Positions 1 to 10,630 of a DNA stretch of 64,000 nt are shown here, one piece after another; the stretch's first letter is position 1; each line of letters begins with the position of its first letter. The position numbers were made by a program, and so were the translations under genes. The stretch comes from Salvator merianae (lineage: Eukaryota > Chordata > Lepidosauria > Squamata > Teiidae), in assembly GCA_003586115.2 (NCBI GenBank), contig QVOM02000034.1, forward strand, positions 129,739,936 to 129,803,935, in the 5' to 3' direction. The notes under the pieces are model-generated. The model worked only from the letters and a program-made list of their open reading frames with translations, was not told the DNA's origin and did no database searches.

Positions 1-140
1 TGACTAGTTGATCCTCCCCTCCTGAACCCTGTACATTTAATTTTAAATTCTTTTAACTACTCTTTTAGTGATTTTAATTGGAAAAAAACCAGTTATGGTA
101 GGTATGGTTGGTGGAAATTAGGGGGGAAAAGGCCCAGAAA

Positions 141-410
141 GAGTTTGCTGAATGGATACTATCAAGCAAGATACCGGTATAAATTTGGAAGAATTAAACA
201 AAGTTGTTAAAAACTAGAAAGAATAGAGAGAGTTAGAATATAAAGTATCTGAAAATGGGGCATGACTAAGCAGATAAAGAGAAAGAGAAAATAAATTTGA
301 ACCAGAGATTAAAAACAATATGGAGCACAAAGGAGCACTTGTGAACATGGACTTGGAGAAAAGAGAGAGAGCACAAGATCACTGGATGGGCAACTGCCTG
401 TTACAATTAT
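141..410 (+). pseudogene. L1-like ORF1 coiled-coil remnant
   Basis: One forward frame, broken by four stop codons, reads as a charged heptad-like helix. It contains LEELNKVVKN, RELEYKVSENG and KFEPEIKNNMEHKGALVNMD, followed by LEKRERAQDH. This composition (glutamate, lysine and leucine repeats followed by a short 'LEKRER' block) resembles the coiled coil and the start of the RNA-binding part of L1 ORF1 proteins. ORF1p is the chaperone that coats L1 RNA. No flanking L1 sequence was recognised, so this is an isolated dead scrap. An unrelated coiled-coil relic cannot be excluded. Confidence 0.42.
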
Positions 411-424
411 AATGCAGACATCCA

Positions 425-2110
425 AAAGCCCACCTTCAGAGCACCATCAACTCAGCTTTGACTAAATGGAAAATGGCCAAGCACACTTAAGTTTAGCAGT
501 TTCCAATATCTCCTGATACAAACACAGCTTTGGTACAGAGCAGCCAAATGCCAAAGAAGTCAATGTTTCTGAATCTTGTTACAGGAGCTACAGTTGTGGA
601 AAATCACTTTTCTGTATAACTATTAACAATGCAGGATCTTGTTCTTGTTTTCATCTGCTTAACTTGCAAGCATTCATGAAATTCTAATATTCCTACTGCA
701 GGAATTGTCTGATATTACTATTTAACATGCTGGATGATTTCTCTACACCCAGCCCCTGGAGAACCATTCTTGACAACTGCTGAGCTCTCTTTTCCTCTCC
801 TATCCCACCCCCTTAAGATGTTTACAGGAATTCAAACAGTTTGAGTGTACAAGGTTGGGGGAGAACTCAGCTGCTCAGTTTTTTTAATCCAAGGGAAGGC
901 TCTAATTAAACACAAGAGCTCCAAGGAACGCAATGAGAGCCTCATCGTCCTTCGCAATAACAATAGCTCTCTGAAAATGCAACCACTCCTTCAACCTTCC
1001 TCCTTCTGCAGTTCTTTCTTGCAGCTCTCACAATCCATTGTGGTTTCTAGCAGCTCTTTTAATGCCTCTCTCCCTCCTCAACAGTCTCACATATTGTTCA
1101 CAAAATTAATAATTGCCATCATCACGATGATGTTCTTATTTAACTATGCAATGCCATTGAGGACACACTCTCATTGCAATTGTTGCCATTTGTCATGGTG
1201 ACTCACAAGCCACAATATATGTCATTACTTAAACCGACCTACTAAGGCAATTATAAGATCATGCAGACATCAGATTCAATACATAAGAATCTGAAGACTC
1301 CAGAAAGGCTTGGATAATAAGATTCCTTAGAAACAGAGATTTTCTCCATTTTGAGTTTCTATTGTTTATGAAGGAATCTGCAAAGAAGCTCATTCCCTGG
1401 AAAACCTCCCTTTGCTTTTTGTATGAGACTGTCTAAAAAACCATGCCCATCAAATTTCAAGGGTGGGGAAAAGTCACTCACTCTGTAAAAGAAAGCAAGT
1501 GGAAGTACTCTACAATGTAAATAAATATCTGACCCATTACCCATTGAGAACTTAATACCTGTGACAGAAAGCATACTTTCCCCTAACTCTGCTGGATCTC
1601 AGATAATTAATCTGATTGGGTTTTGTTGCATGAAACCCAGCAGGGAGCTACTGAGATCTAAGCCAATTCCTCTCTAGACAGCTAAGAAGGATAAATATAA
1701 AGATGCCCTGAAGCTGAGTTTGACTTCTGATGGCTATATGAACACATCTGTGCAGTTTCTTGCAATGATACAGAAGCTCTTGGGAGACAAGGTGTAAGCT
1801 TTCTTATGTAGCTATGACCTGCTTTAATTTTCACTGGGATGTGATAGGCTGTTGAGAAGAGGCTTACACATAATTGTTGTCATGACAGGCAAAGCAGGCT
1901 TATGGAATAAGGCCTGTATAAATTATAGCTGTCATAAAAGGCTGAATGTATCATCAGGCCTAAGGGAAAGATCTGATTCTCATGCAGAGATGAGTGAGCT
2001 AAGAAATGAAACCAGGGATTCAACTGGATGGCTGCAAAGTTCTGCTAATCCCAGTTTACTCATAATAGTAAAAAAGAAGTAAAGCTTCAAAATTGCTCTA
2101 GTGTGAATAT
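425..2110. other. Single-copy-looking sequence, no gene seen
   Basis: I see no repeat family or coding frame here. A 118-codon open frame at 845-1201 has no recognisable domain and reads as chance. The stretch 880-1240 has mixed composition, no repeat hallmarks and some motif-like blocks (an ACAATAG Sox-like site, CAATTG), so it could be a conserved non-coding element. That is only a guess. Confidence 0.4.
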
Positions 2111-2114
2111 ATGG

Positions 2115-2345
2115 CATCATCTGCACAGATTAAAAAACCAAAAAAAATGTAACTGGGAAGTGGTTTAGAGGTGGCAGCGTCTGCACACTAATGCCTCTAA
2201 TCCACATTAGAGACCAGCAGATGCACTTTCAAAGACCTTTAATGTGGATGAGATGCAGGTTGGGAATGCTAGTGTTCACATTCTACCAGTTTTAAGCTGC
2301 TTCCAAACCACTTTTTTCATGTGTATGGATACAGTTTCAGTCTGT
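2115..2345. repeat. Imperfect fold-back (MITE-like) repeat
   Basis: The two halves are imperfect inverted copies. The left half has AACTGG, then ACACTAATGCC, then ATCCACATTAGAG. The reverse complement of the right half has AACTGG, then ACACTAGCATTCCC, then ATCCACATTAAAG. The centre falls near 2230. This is the shape of an old fold-back DNA element. I could not fix exact ends or a target-site duplication. Confidence 0.45.
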
Positions 2346-2489
2346 ACAAATATTCTTTGAATGAGCTAGCATAGCCAAAACCTTTCAACATGCTGCTTTC
2401 ACTTAGAAATAAAATTTTAATACACTATATTGCTGGTGTTGTCCACTTAGCAGTCCACAACAAGATACCTTCCCATTTCTGTTGGACTC

Positions 2490-2625
2490 TGACTTCCACC
2501 ATCTCATCAGGCACTGCAACTGCTTTATTTTGTGCCTTTTACATTCTGTTTCTTGTTGTAATCCGCCATAAGACTTTCAGGTATAGGGTGGGATAAAAAT
2601 GCAAACAAACAAAAAACCAAATAAA
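2490..2625 (+). mobile_element. L2-type LINE 3' end fragment
   Basis: The stretch contains AAGACTTTCAGGTATAGGG followed by TGGGATAAAAATG and an A-rich tail with AAAC units. The same 'gac.TT..GG.ATAGGGT.GGATAA' block closes the L2-type LINEs at 61900-61975 and 45450-45520 in this window, so this is the 3' UTR of a truncated L2 copy in the sense direction. No coding part is left. Confidence 0.55.
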
Positions 2626-3262
2626 ATAAGAACATAAGAGGAGCCTCACTAGATCAGGCCATGCCCATCCAGTCCACCATCCTGTCTCACACAGTGGCCC
2701 ACCAATTCCTTCTGGACATTCCCAAGCAGAAAGTCAAAAATTTCACTTGCTCTTGACTAACTACAAATGGCTTTTAGAGGAATCCTGCCCGCTTCTCCGG
2801 CATGGAGGCAGTTAGTACCTAGGCAATTGTAGTAGTCATGGATACACATGTCCTTCATGAATTTGTTTAACCCATTCTTAAAACAATCCAGGCTGGTTGC
2901 TATCTTCACATCTTCCAGTAGTAAACTTCATAGAACAATGATCATCTGGGTGAAAAAATACTTCTTGTTGGTCCTAATTCTCCTGCCCATCAGCTTCATA
3001 GAGTGCCCCTTGGTCCTAGTGTTGTGCAATAGAGAAAATAACTTCTCTCTATCCACCTTTTTCACACGATGCATGATTTTATATATTTCAGTCAGGTCTC
3101 CTCTTAAACACTGCTTTTCAAGGCTGATGAGGCCAAGACATTGCAGCCTGATTTCATAAGGAAGGTGTTCCAGGCCCTTGATCATTTTGGTTGCCCTTTT
3201 CTGCACCTTTTCCAATTCCACAATATCCTTTCTGAGGTGAAGTGACCAGATGCAATACTTTT
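2626..3262 (-). mobile_element. CR1-type LINE 3' end, antisense
   Basis: On the minus strand 3221-2928 encodes the C-terminal tail of a CR1 ORF2 reverse transcriptase: LEKVQKRATKMIKGLEHLPY, then LRGDLTEIYKIM. This matches in order the end of the better-preserved CR1 at 25384-25722 ([23 protein letters not shown]). It is followed by the long CR1-like 3' UTR, ending near 2626 with 'gatcaggcc ... cttatgttctt' in sense orientation. The copy is heavily 5'-truncated, as is usual for target-primed reverse transcription, and cannot move. Confidence 0.85.
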
Positions 3263-4137
3263 ATAAATAAGCAATACTCTTCTGTTTGCCCACTTGTGAA
3301 TGGCCCCTAAAAATCACTGAATAGTAAACAATTATCACAGATTTTAAGGATCAGAGATGCCAGAAGTGTTTTTTTAAAGAAGAGGCCAGTATTAACTTCA
3401 AGAAGGACTGCAACTGAAATAAAAAGTTGCAAATTATAGTTCTCATAAAATGTCAGTCTGTAAGATTGGCATCATTTATATCTTCATATCTGTTCCTACC
3501 TGTGTATACACCACACCCCATTCCTTCAAAGCCAAATTCTGCTCCTAACATAGTGAGCTTGTTGATCAGCCCTTGAAAATGTACTGTATGTTTCTTCTTC
3601 CTTTTTCAGCTAGATGACCAGTCCAGAGAAGAGAACATAGCTCAGTTCTCAGAAGTCCCAGAAGTTTTGGCATTCCCCCAGGAGAAGGCACCAAGAAATC
3701 TCCACAGACTTGTCCACGTATTCATCAGGAGTAGAGCTTGACTCAAGAACAGCCTTAGTAACTTTACTCTGATAATCGCTTAAGAGTGTTTCCCCCATCC
3801 CCTTTGGCTACCAACCTCCCTCAGTGATCCCTGATTACACTTTCCAGAAACATATTGCATATGTTTAGCCACATGAAATACACCTATATATTTGTCTCAT
3901 TTTACTATGCCACACAGCTTGTAGTAGAACTTTCCTTTATTAATCTTGAACAAGTTGAAAAAAACTAGAAGTGAGTGTAAAAGGCCTTAATTTTAGTGTA
4001 GCATCTTGCAAGTGAAGGTGTTTTTTTAAGCTACTGAAGTTATAACTCTGTTCATCTAGCCCCGTAAGCCAAATTAACAACTTTAAAGAAAGTCAGGAAA
4101 GTGAGGAAAGTGAGGATACTGTGGATGCCGTGGGTTC
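3263..4137. other. No gene or repeat recognised
   Basis: AT-rich sequence without a coherent frame. No known repeat family was recognised by eye. Confidence 0.4.
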
Positions 4138-4141
4138 TTAA

Positions 4142-5320
4142 GGTCGCTGTCCGACATCATAAATTTAATCCGGATTGGAAGAGTACAAGGACTGAATTCA
4201 TCTTCTGATCATTCCCACAGTTACATTTTAACAAGGTTTCAATTCGTACTTGCTCGTTCTCACACTGATGTTTCCTGTGCTTGGCACGGAGAAACAGTAC
4301 CTTTTCTGCCTTCATCCCTCGTCAAATTCTCCTCCCTATGCAGTCAGTGATTGGCTGCAGTCCCAGTGTTCAAATCTTGATGTCACAGGGGCAGGAACGG
4401 CAAGCTCTGCTCTCCATATGTCCCTGCTGCTGCCTCAGAACACAGATTCACTTGGCAGCATTACTAGTCATTTGCCATTTGCTCCTTCTCCCCGCTACAG
4501 CCTCTATCTACAACAAGCAGAACTTTAAAACTATGTGTACTACACAATTAAGCATCTTAAAGGGCAGATGACGATTTCTGCTCCCTTGCAAGGGCACTTT
4601 TACGCAATTGCGCAATTTAAAAATAGCGCAAAAACAGGGAGTGGTCCATGAAGAAGGGGAAATGTGGGGAGGGAACGGGGGGGGCTCTATTACTGTGATA
4701 GTGCAGTTCATGGCCAGCAAATGGACTCTGCCTCATCTTCCTCCATGACATCCACTGTGTAGCTGTGTGCTGCCTACAGCATAACTGATCTTGAGTGCGT
4801 TCTTTGCCGGAGCAAGAGAACTGCAACCCCAAACAGGCACAGTTTATTTTTTGGTTAAATCAGCAGAAGGAAGTGGAGGAAGCCTTTAATTTCTTCCTGT
4901 CAGTGTCAAATGGGGGATAACGAAAGACGAAGGACCACAGCTTAGCGAAGTAAAAAGGAGGACGGTTTTCTTTTCTCCTGTCAGCGACGGAAGGGAGGAT
5001 AACAGAGGTGGAAGGAACTACTGTGATTCCTGCCCACCCACAAACTCTGTCACTGGATGGCACGAAATGGGAAGCCCTCCCTCTGGACGCCCCCAAAAAA
5101 GTACAGTCCCTCCCAAATAGTCTCCTTCCCTGTTCTCACATTGCAAAGTAATGTGAGCTAGCGATCTGGAACGGCTTGAGAACTCATTAAATCTGAATAC
5201 AACATAGTTCGGATTTTGCCAATTTAGTCCAGAAAAACTATGGAACAGCAAGATCATGTCAGGCCAGCAGAAACTGAAGACGGCCTGTAAACTGATTAAA
5301 TGCCGTGTCAGAACGCGGCC
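4142..5320 (-). mobile_element. Harbinger-like non-autonomous DNA transposon, copy 1 (complete)
   Basis: Both ends and the target duplication are visible. The left end begins GGTCGCTGTCCGACATCA and the right end, reverse-complemented, begins GGCCGCGTTCTGACACGG, giving imperfect terminal inverted repeats of about 16 bp. TAA flanks the element on both sides (4139-4141 and 5321-5323). A 3-bp T-A-rich duplication is typical of PIF/Harbinger. No transposase frame exists. Short open frames such as 5257-5018 (minus) are conserved only because the same DNA recurs in copy 2 (40951-42340, opposite strand). Orientation is given relative to copy 2. The superfamily call rests on TSD length and termini alone. 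Confidence 0.75.
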
Positions 5321-5323
5321 TAA

Positions 5324-5995
5324 ATGTACAAAGCTCAGTCACTAGATCTCATACAGAGCATTTCAGGTCATTGTGTTAACTACTAGCATTCAAGCATGGT
5401 GGACTAACAACCCAGGTTTCAAAGCAATGTAAAATTTACTAGGACCTGCATACAAATTACCTTAGGGAATTGGAAAAGAATGTAAGAACAAGCCACGCCA
5501 TTATTTGGATGGTGATTTCTAGTGTTTCCTTGGAGTCAGCTTGGATTCTGATAAACAGATTCCAAAATTTCAACACAAATATTGCTGAACTACCCTATTT
5601 CCCCCCATCTGCACCTGTAAGCAAAGACTATAGTTATTGGCAATCAGCTCTTCCGTCTCACACCATGAAGCCCCCTGCACACAAATGAAGAACTCTGCTT
5701 CTCAACTTTGGTTTCCTGTACTCTGACACTTTCATATTACTTCTCACCCTTTGTTCTCCCTCCTATTGTGTTTCCCTGCTGTCTTGTTGCAATTTACCAC
5801 CAAAGAATAGGGAGTTCTATTCTGCTGACACAAACACAAAAAGAGCTCAGGCTTTGAAAAGAGAAAAGCTTCCCCAATCCTAGTTTTATCAGATAGTCAG
5901 CTTTGCTCCATATGAAAAGGGGTAAGCATAAATATGGATGAGAAGCGAACATTTTAATAACAAAAAGCACTGTCTGTCTTAGTAATCCATGGGCT
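5324..5995. other. No gene or repeat recognised
   Basis: Nothing recognisable was seen. The short frames at 5470-5688 (plus) and 6027-5794 (minus) show no domain. Confidence 0.4.
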
Positions 5996-5997
5996 AG

Positions 5998-6180
5998 CAA
6001 CTTGATGCTTGGACTGCTGCAATGCACACTTTGTGGGCTACCCTTGAAGATAGCCTGGGAGCAGCAGATGGTGGGGAATGCAGTGGCTAAACTTTTAAAT
6101 ACAACAGGGGGATCTGATAAGATCTCCCTGACTTCAAAAACTTTGCATTGCCCATCAGTGAGCTACATTTCAAAATGATG
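5998..6180 (+). mobile_element. L2-type LINE internal fragment (RT C-terminal region)
   Basis: In broken frames the text follows the L2 block 'DYCNALYxGLPL..L..LQ.VQNAAARLL..., LHWLPV': TGCTGCAATGCAC, GGGCTACCCTTGAAGA, GGGGAATGCAGTGGCTAAAC and TTGCATTGCCCATCAGTGAG line up in order with the same block of the L2 copies at 54388-55035 and 61390-61560. It is short and strongly mutated. Confidence 0.55.
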
Positions 6181-6375
6181 TTCTAAGTAAACAACTGCCC
6201 TTCCTACTGTCAATCAGTCTGTAATTTGAGATCTGCAGTGAATCTCAAAAGAGTAGTAATATAGGGCAGGACAACAGCTGACAGATTGCCAGCAGGACCT
6301 AACTGTATCTGACTGAGTTGTAACAATTTGTAAACTAGATATGATCTCTTAAGTCAAATTTTGTTAATCTCATGC

Positions 6376-6418
6376 CTTGGAAATATAGACCACAGTTCCC
6401 ATCAATCCCTCCCAGTAC
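6376..6418 (-). repeat. Fragment of a 'CCCATCAATCC' interspersed repeat
   Basis: The block CAGTTCCCATCAATCCCTCC is a diverged relative, in inverted orientation, of 31270-31316, whose reverse complement reads GCAACTCCCATCAATCCTAG. Two matching scraps in one window point to a dispersed repeat. The family name is not known to me from the sequence. Confidence 0.4.
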
Positions 6419-6426
6419 AGGCATAG

Positions 6427-6527
6427 TATAGTTCAAAAGTGAACTATACAGTAGAGGATCAGTAGAGGATCAAAAGAGTTTGACTGAGTTCAACTCTTGG
6501 TTCTGACATGGACAAATCCATGTCAGA
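6427..6527. repeat. Cluster of two perfect hairpins and a tandem duplication
   Basis: 6427-6448 is a perfect palindrome (TATAGTTCA, loop AAAG, TGAACTATA). 6450-6471 holds two tandem copies of CAGTAGAGGAT. 6502-6527 is a second perfect hairpin (TCTGACATGGA, loop CAAA, TCCATGTCAGA). Function unknown. They could be local replication-slippage products. Confidence 0.6.
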
Positions 6528-6529
6528 GT

Positions 6530-9500
6530 TGGTTTTCTACTGCTTTCTTCTGTGATATTCCTCTACTTCCAGGACTAACCTACAGCAAATGTTATTCCCA
6601 GGTGGTCTGCCAACCTGCTTAACGTAGAAGATGAAACACGATTGCTGAGAGCCAGCCTAAGTGCTAGGCTATCAGGTTGACAATGTCTATTTTAAATGCT
6701 TTATTTTATCACTTTGTATAGGAAGGAGTTAATACTCCCTTTCTAACACTACGATTCCATGTGATTGCTCATAGATTGACTTCACTCTGGGTGCCTCTGA
6801 GAGAAGGAAAGAACAAAAATATGCATAATCATTTCATTCAAATAAAAGCCTTCAGAGTTGTCATGTTACAGAATGCTAATGCATCCTAGATCTGTAGCAC
6901 TTCCTGGTACACCACAAATAATAAGCAGCAGTGGGGTTCTTGGAATGTTACATGTATCTTATGACAAAAACAATGCAACATACACGTTTGCCATATTGTG
7001 TGATAGCTTATTTTAACCTTTTATTCACCGTCTTGTCCCCAGTACCTTGAAGCAAAAATTGGACATTTACATTGTTGGGCTTCCAAGTTTTTCAAATGGC
7101 CCACAATTACAGAAGGAGTGGTATACTGTACTTACTTGCAAGAAAGACCTAAGGAGATCAGATGAAATGTGAAAGAATGCTCACCCTTCACTTTTTTATC
7201 ATTTCAAATACCTGGAAGACAGCTGGGCTTTTACCATCTTCCATGTGACAGGAAGAAGGTTAGCAGTAATGTATAGAATAAAATAGGGTAGGAGATACAT
7301 AAGCAATAATAATTCTTTATTGTTCAATTGCCGTTAAATATACCGGCAGGTTGTTTGAACTACAGCTTACAGTGTTCTGACTTCTCCCCTCAAAAAGAAA
7401 TTATGAGAGCTAAAGTGCTGCAGATTTTCACCTTCAAGCTGTAGGTAAGACCTTTTCTGTCTCTAATTCCCTCCATTTTACTATACACACACCCTCACTA
7501 GGCACTTGGAATGGCAACTAATGCCACAATGGGGAGGTGGCAAGGTTCAGGAAATGAAACCTTCCCAAGTTCACTTATGAATTAATCCAGATAACTTCAC
7601 AAAATTCAGTTCTACTCAACCTTTCATCCACTTTACATCAGTGCCAGCTTTTCCATGGTTTTCCTGTTGCCAATTCACCCTGCAGCCTAAACATAAGACA
7701 GCAAAAAGAGAGGGACCTAAGGCTGTCTGGGAATTTTCAAATGATCCTGGTTCTTTCAAACTTACACAAAGCAAGCAGAAAAGAGCTTAAATGTTTTGGG
7801 TCATTCTCAGTAAAAATGTTAAGTGGTGTTCCTTTAAGGTACTGATAGTTAAATGTCCATCAGTTGATGACACAATTATTCTTGAGTGGCAGCTGCAGAG
7901 AAATATTCCTTTATCTTCTCAGATGGCTATAGTCTGCCAAAACTCATGCAATTTATCATTTGGACTAATTTGGAGGCTGCTGACTGTGAATAAGTATTTT
8001 ACAGATTCAAAGACTAACAATCAGTAAGATTCTGGTATTTTTCTTCCCTTTGCAATAATGTTATGTCAAGGCCTCTAGGCATCCATTTGCTTATGACACT
8101 AGGATTTGTGTGACCTAAAGGCCTCAGTAATGGTACAATCTGTACAGCTAGAGTTAGGTTTCATTTAGTCCTGTCTCTTACCACCTGCATGGACTGGTGA
8201 GAAAGTAAGATCCAGCTCCAAATCCAAGCCACAGAAGCAGCACTCATTTACATACACTTTGAATGTACAGCATGTGCATATTTCTGTTATTTACAACTCA
8301 TCTTCCACCAAGTATATTATTGAGCATCAATGATCTTTATTCAGAAAAGTCCCAGGCATATCACTTTATGGATGCTGCAACTGTGCAGACTGGGCTCATG
8401 GACTCCGTACAACACTGAGATCACTGGTAATGTCTGGACTGCACTGCACACAAAGAAGATACGCAAAGGTCACCTGAGGACTCTTTGCACATTGCTGTAA
8501 CTTCCCTTATCTCCCTAATATTTATCTATGGCTATGGCTATATACTGACAGACACTTTTGGAGTGGCCACACATACAGCTGCTCACATCAGACTAGCAAC
8601 AGGAAATGCTCTCTGGACACCTCAATGCAAATACACTGCATTTCCACAACACACGTTATTTCTGAAATTTGCATTTAAAAGCCACGTAATCCTGGTTATG
8701 AAATACATCGTCTTCATGTTCTGTTATCATGTCTCTGAACAAGCCAGTGCCAGTAAGCACTCCAAGTCACCTGTCACATATTTGATAGAAGTAGTGGATC
8801 AAAGCATCATTTGCTGCTGTCAAAGAAGTTCCCCAAGTCCTCACTTGACCCTAACCACCCCATAAGCTAAGCCTGGCTGTGCAGGTACAGCATCTTCCCA
8901 CAAAGAGTCACTAAATGAGCCCTGCACTGTTTTAATTTTCTTACACTAAATCACCATTTCTATTATTCCAGAGTCATTTAGAATAGTGTGTTCTAAAATG
9001 CATTCCCCAGATCGCTTTCTTTAAAAGAAAAACCTTAATATTTGATCCCAGGATAAAGACAACTGTTTTTATTATAGAAGAGCTGCACCTCCAAAGTATG
9101 TAGAAACAGAAATGGAAGAAAAAAAGAGATGTAATGCCTGGCATTCTAGTATTTTCAAACATGCACTGATTATGCTCATTTGCAGTAAAGCTAATCCCCT
9201 TCTAAAAAGACATTTCCCAAGTAATATAGTAGGGATGACAACTTATCAGGAAAAACACCAAAAGGAAGCAAGAGAGAATAGTCTGAGTGTGCAACAAATG
9301 GAATGATTTACTTGTTCTGATTTTTATTCTATTTATTCAGTTCTGTGAAAAGATACAGCAGGAGCCATATCTTAAGATACTTTCCTGCCCCAGCATTTTG
9401 CTGCAAGCTTCTTTTTAACTGCATAGAATTCAATCTTCAGATTAAAAGTAAGTGCTGTAATTTATTCCCGTAGCTTATCCCAGAAAAATGTTCCATTGTG

Positions 9501-9705
9501 CATTCATAGTATAAGAATGAAAAGAGGCATTTATCCTGTTCTTGCTTTAGCACACAAACATTCCACATTGTTCCAAATGCCTGGCAACAATCCCAGCAAA
9601 GATCAATTAGTTCTTTTACAGCAGAAGTTTGTAACAAATGAGGTTGTTCAGTATTGCAAATTCTAAGAGGGTGGGCAGGATCCCACTTGTTTTGTTTTGA
9701 CCAAG
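6530..9705. other. Long stretch without recognised gene
   Basis: No coherent coding region. A 126-codon open frame at 8485-8865 lacks any recognisable domain and I do not call it. Around 7306-7350 the minus strand has TTTAACGGCAATTG followed by AACAATAAAGAATTATTATT, which looks like the last bases of a LINE 3' tail. That is a weak call. The rest looks unique. Confidence 0.4.
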
Positions 9706-9709
9706 AGCC

Positions 9710-10630
9710 GCGCTATACTGAAACCTTATCTTGCGCTTTAAAATGGAATCCTCTGTAACAATGGATCAAATTCACTTCTGGGACGAACACACTGAAAACA
9801 CTAAACAAACTTCCAGTAAGTTTGTTCTTCAACACGCTTAAACTATTAACGCATCTAAAGTGGATCCTCTTGCTCTGTCTCCCCTCCCCATTGTAAACGC
9901 CTTCCCAGAACTGTAATTGATTGGTCTGCACATCCTGCCTATCTCCATGTTTTCTTCCTGTGCAGAAGCCTGCCCTTTTCTGCCCTGATGTTAAAACAAA
10001 GGGCAAGCTGCTGCTGACATTTGAAACAAAGGTAAGATTAGCACTCTTGCACTCTTCTGCTGCTAAGATTAAAAAGAAAAAGAAAGAATGACCCTTAGGT
10101 TTGGAAGAGTTGGGGGGCCTCCCCTTGAGAGTTGCTTGCTCCCTCCTCCAACTTCAGTCTTGCTGTTTTTTATTAAACACCTGCAAAGGCTCTGTTTTTT
10201 CTCCCAATGGGGAGTTTGGCAGCCTTACTCCACTGTCGCTCCAGTTTCCTGAGGGAGGCTGTGAGTTTGCCCTCCCTTACAGGGAGAGTTCAACACACCT
10301 TGGCACATTGCCTAGGACATCGATGGTGCTATCATGTTTATGTCCTTAAACCTTGGCTGTATATGTGCTGAATGATTGGTTGATGTGAAAGTACAAAAAA
10401 AAAACCCACCCTGGAAATGCTTTCTTACCATCCCCTGGAATGGCCACACAAGGTTCTATAAATCAGCATTTGCAGGCAGAACATGAAAATGAAACGCAAT
10501 AAGGGAAGGAATGCACTTTCAGTGCTGTTAAAAGCACTTTGCAGAAAATGCAGATTACAAAGCTTGTAATCCACATTTGCCATGAGACTTCTCTTTTATG
10601 TGTGATCTACTGCTATAAAAAAACTCTTTG
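9710..10630 (+). repeat. Unclassified ~0.9 kb interspersed repeat, copy A
   Basis: This stretch is homologous over nearly its whole length, with many substitutions and small indels, to the reverse complement of 37067-37912. Matching blocks run in the same order: TTTAAAATGGAATCCTCTGT with TTTAAAATAGAATTCACTGT; CATCTAAAGTGGATCCTC with TATCTAAATTGGATCCTC; AACAAAGGTAAGATT with AACAAAGGTAGGATT; GATTGGTTGATGTGA with GATTGGTTGATACGA; TAAAAGCACTTTGCAG with TAAAAGCACTCTGCAG; ATCCACATTTGC with ATCCACATTTGC. No frame is kept open between the copies, so the conserved thing is DNA rather than protein. I do not recognise the family. It may be an old non-autonomous transposon. Confidence 0.75.

Noticed and set aside
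8485..8865. 126-codon forward open frame
   Set aside because: No recognisable domain, no splice or promoter context, and unremarkable length for AT-rich DNA of this size.
10010..10040. Splice-donor-like AAAG/GTAAGA in the unclassified repeat as evidence for a host exon
   Set aside because: No matching acceptor or open frame upstream, and the stretch is a dispersed repeat with a second copy.
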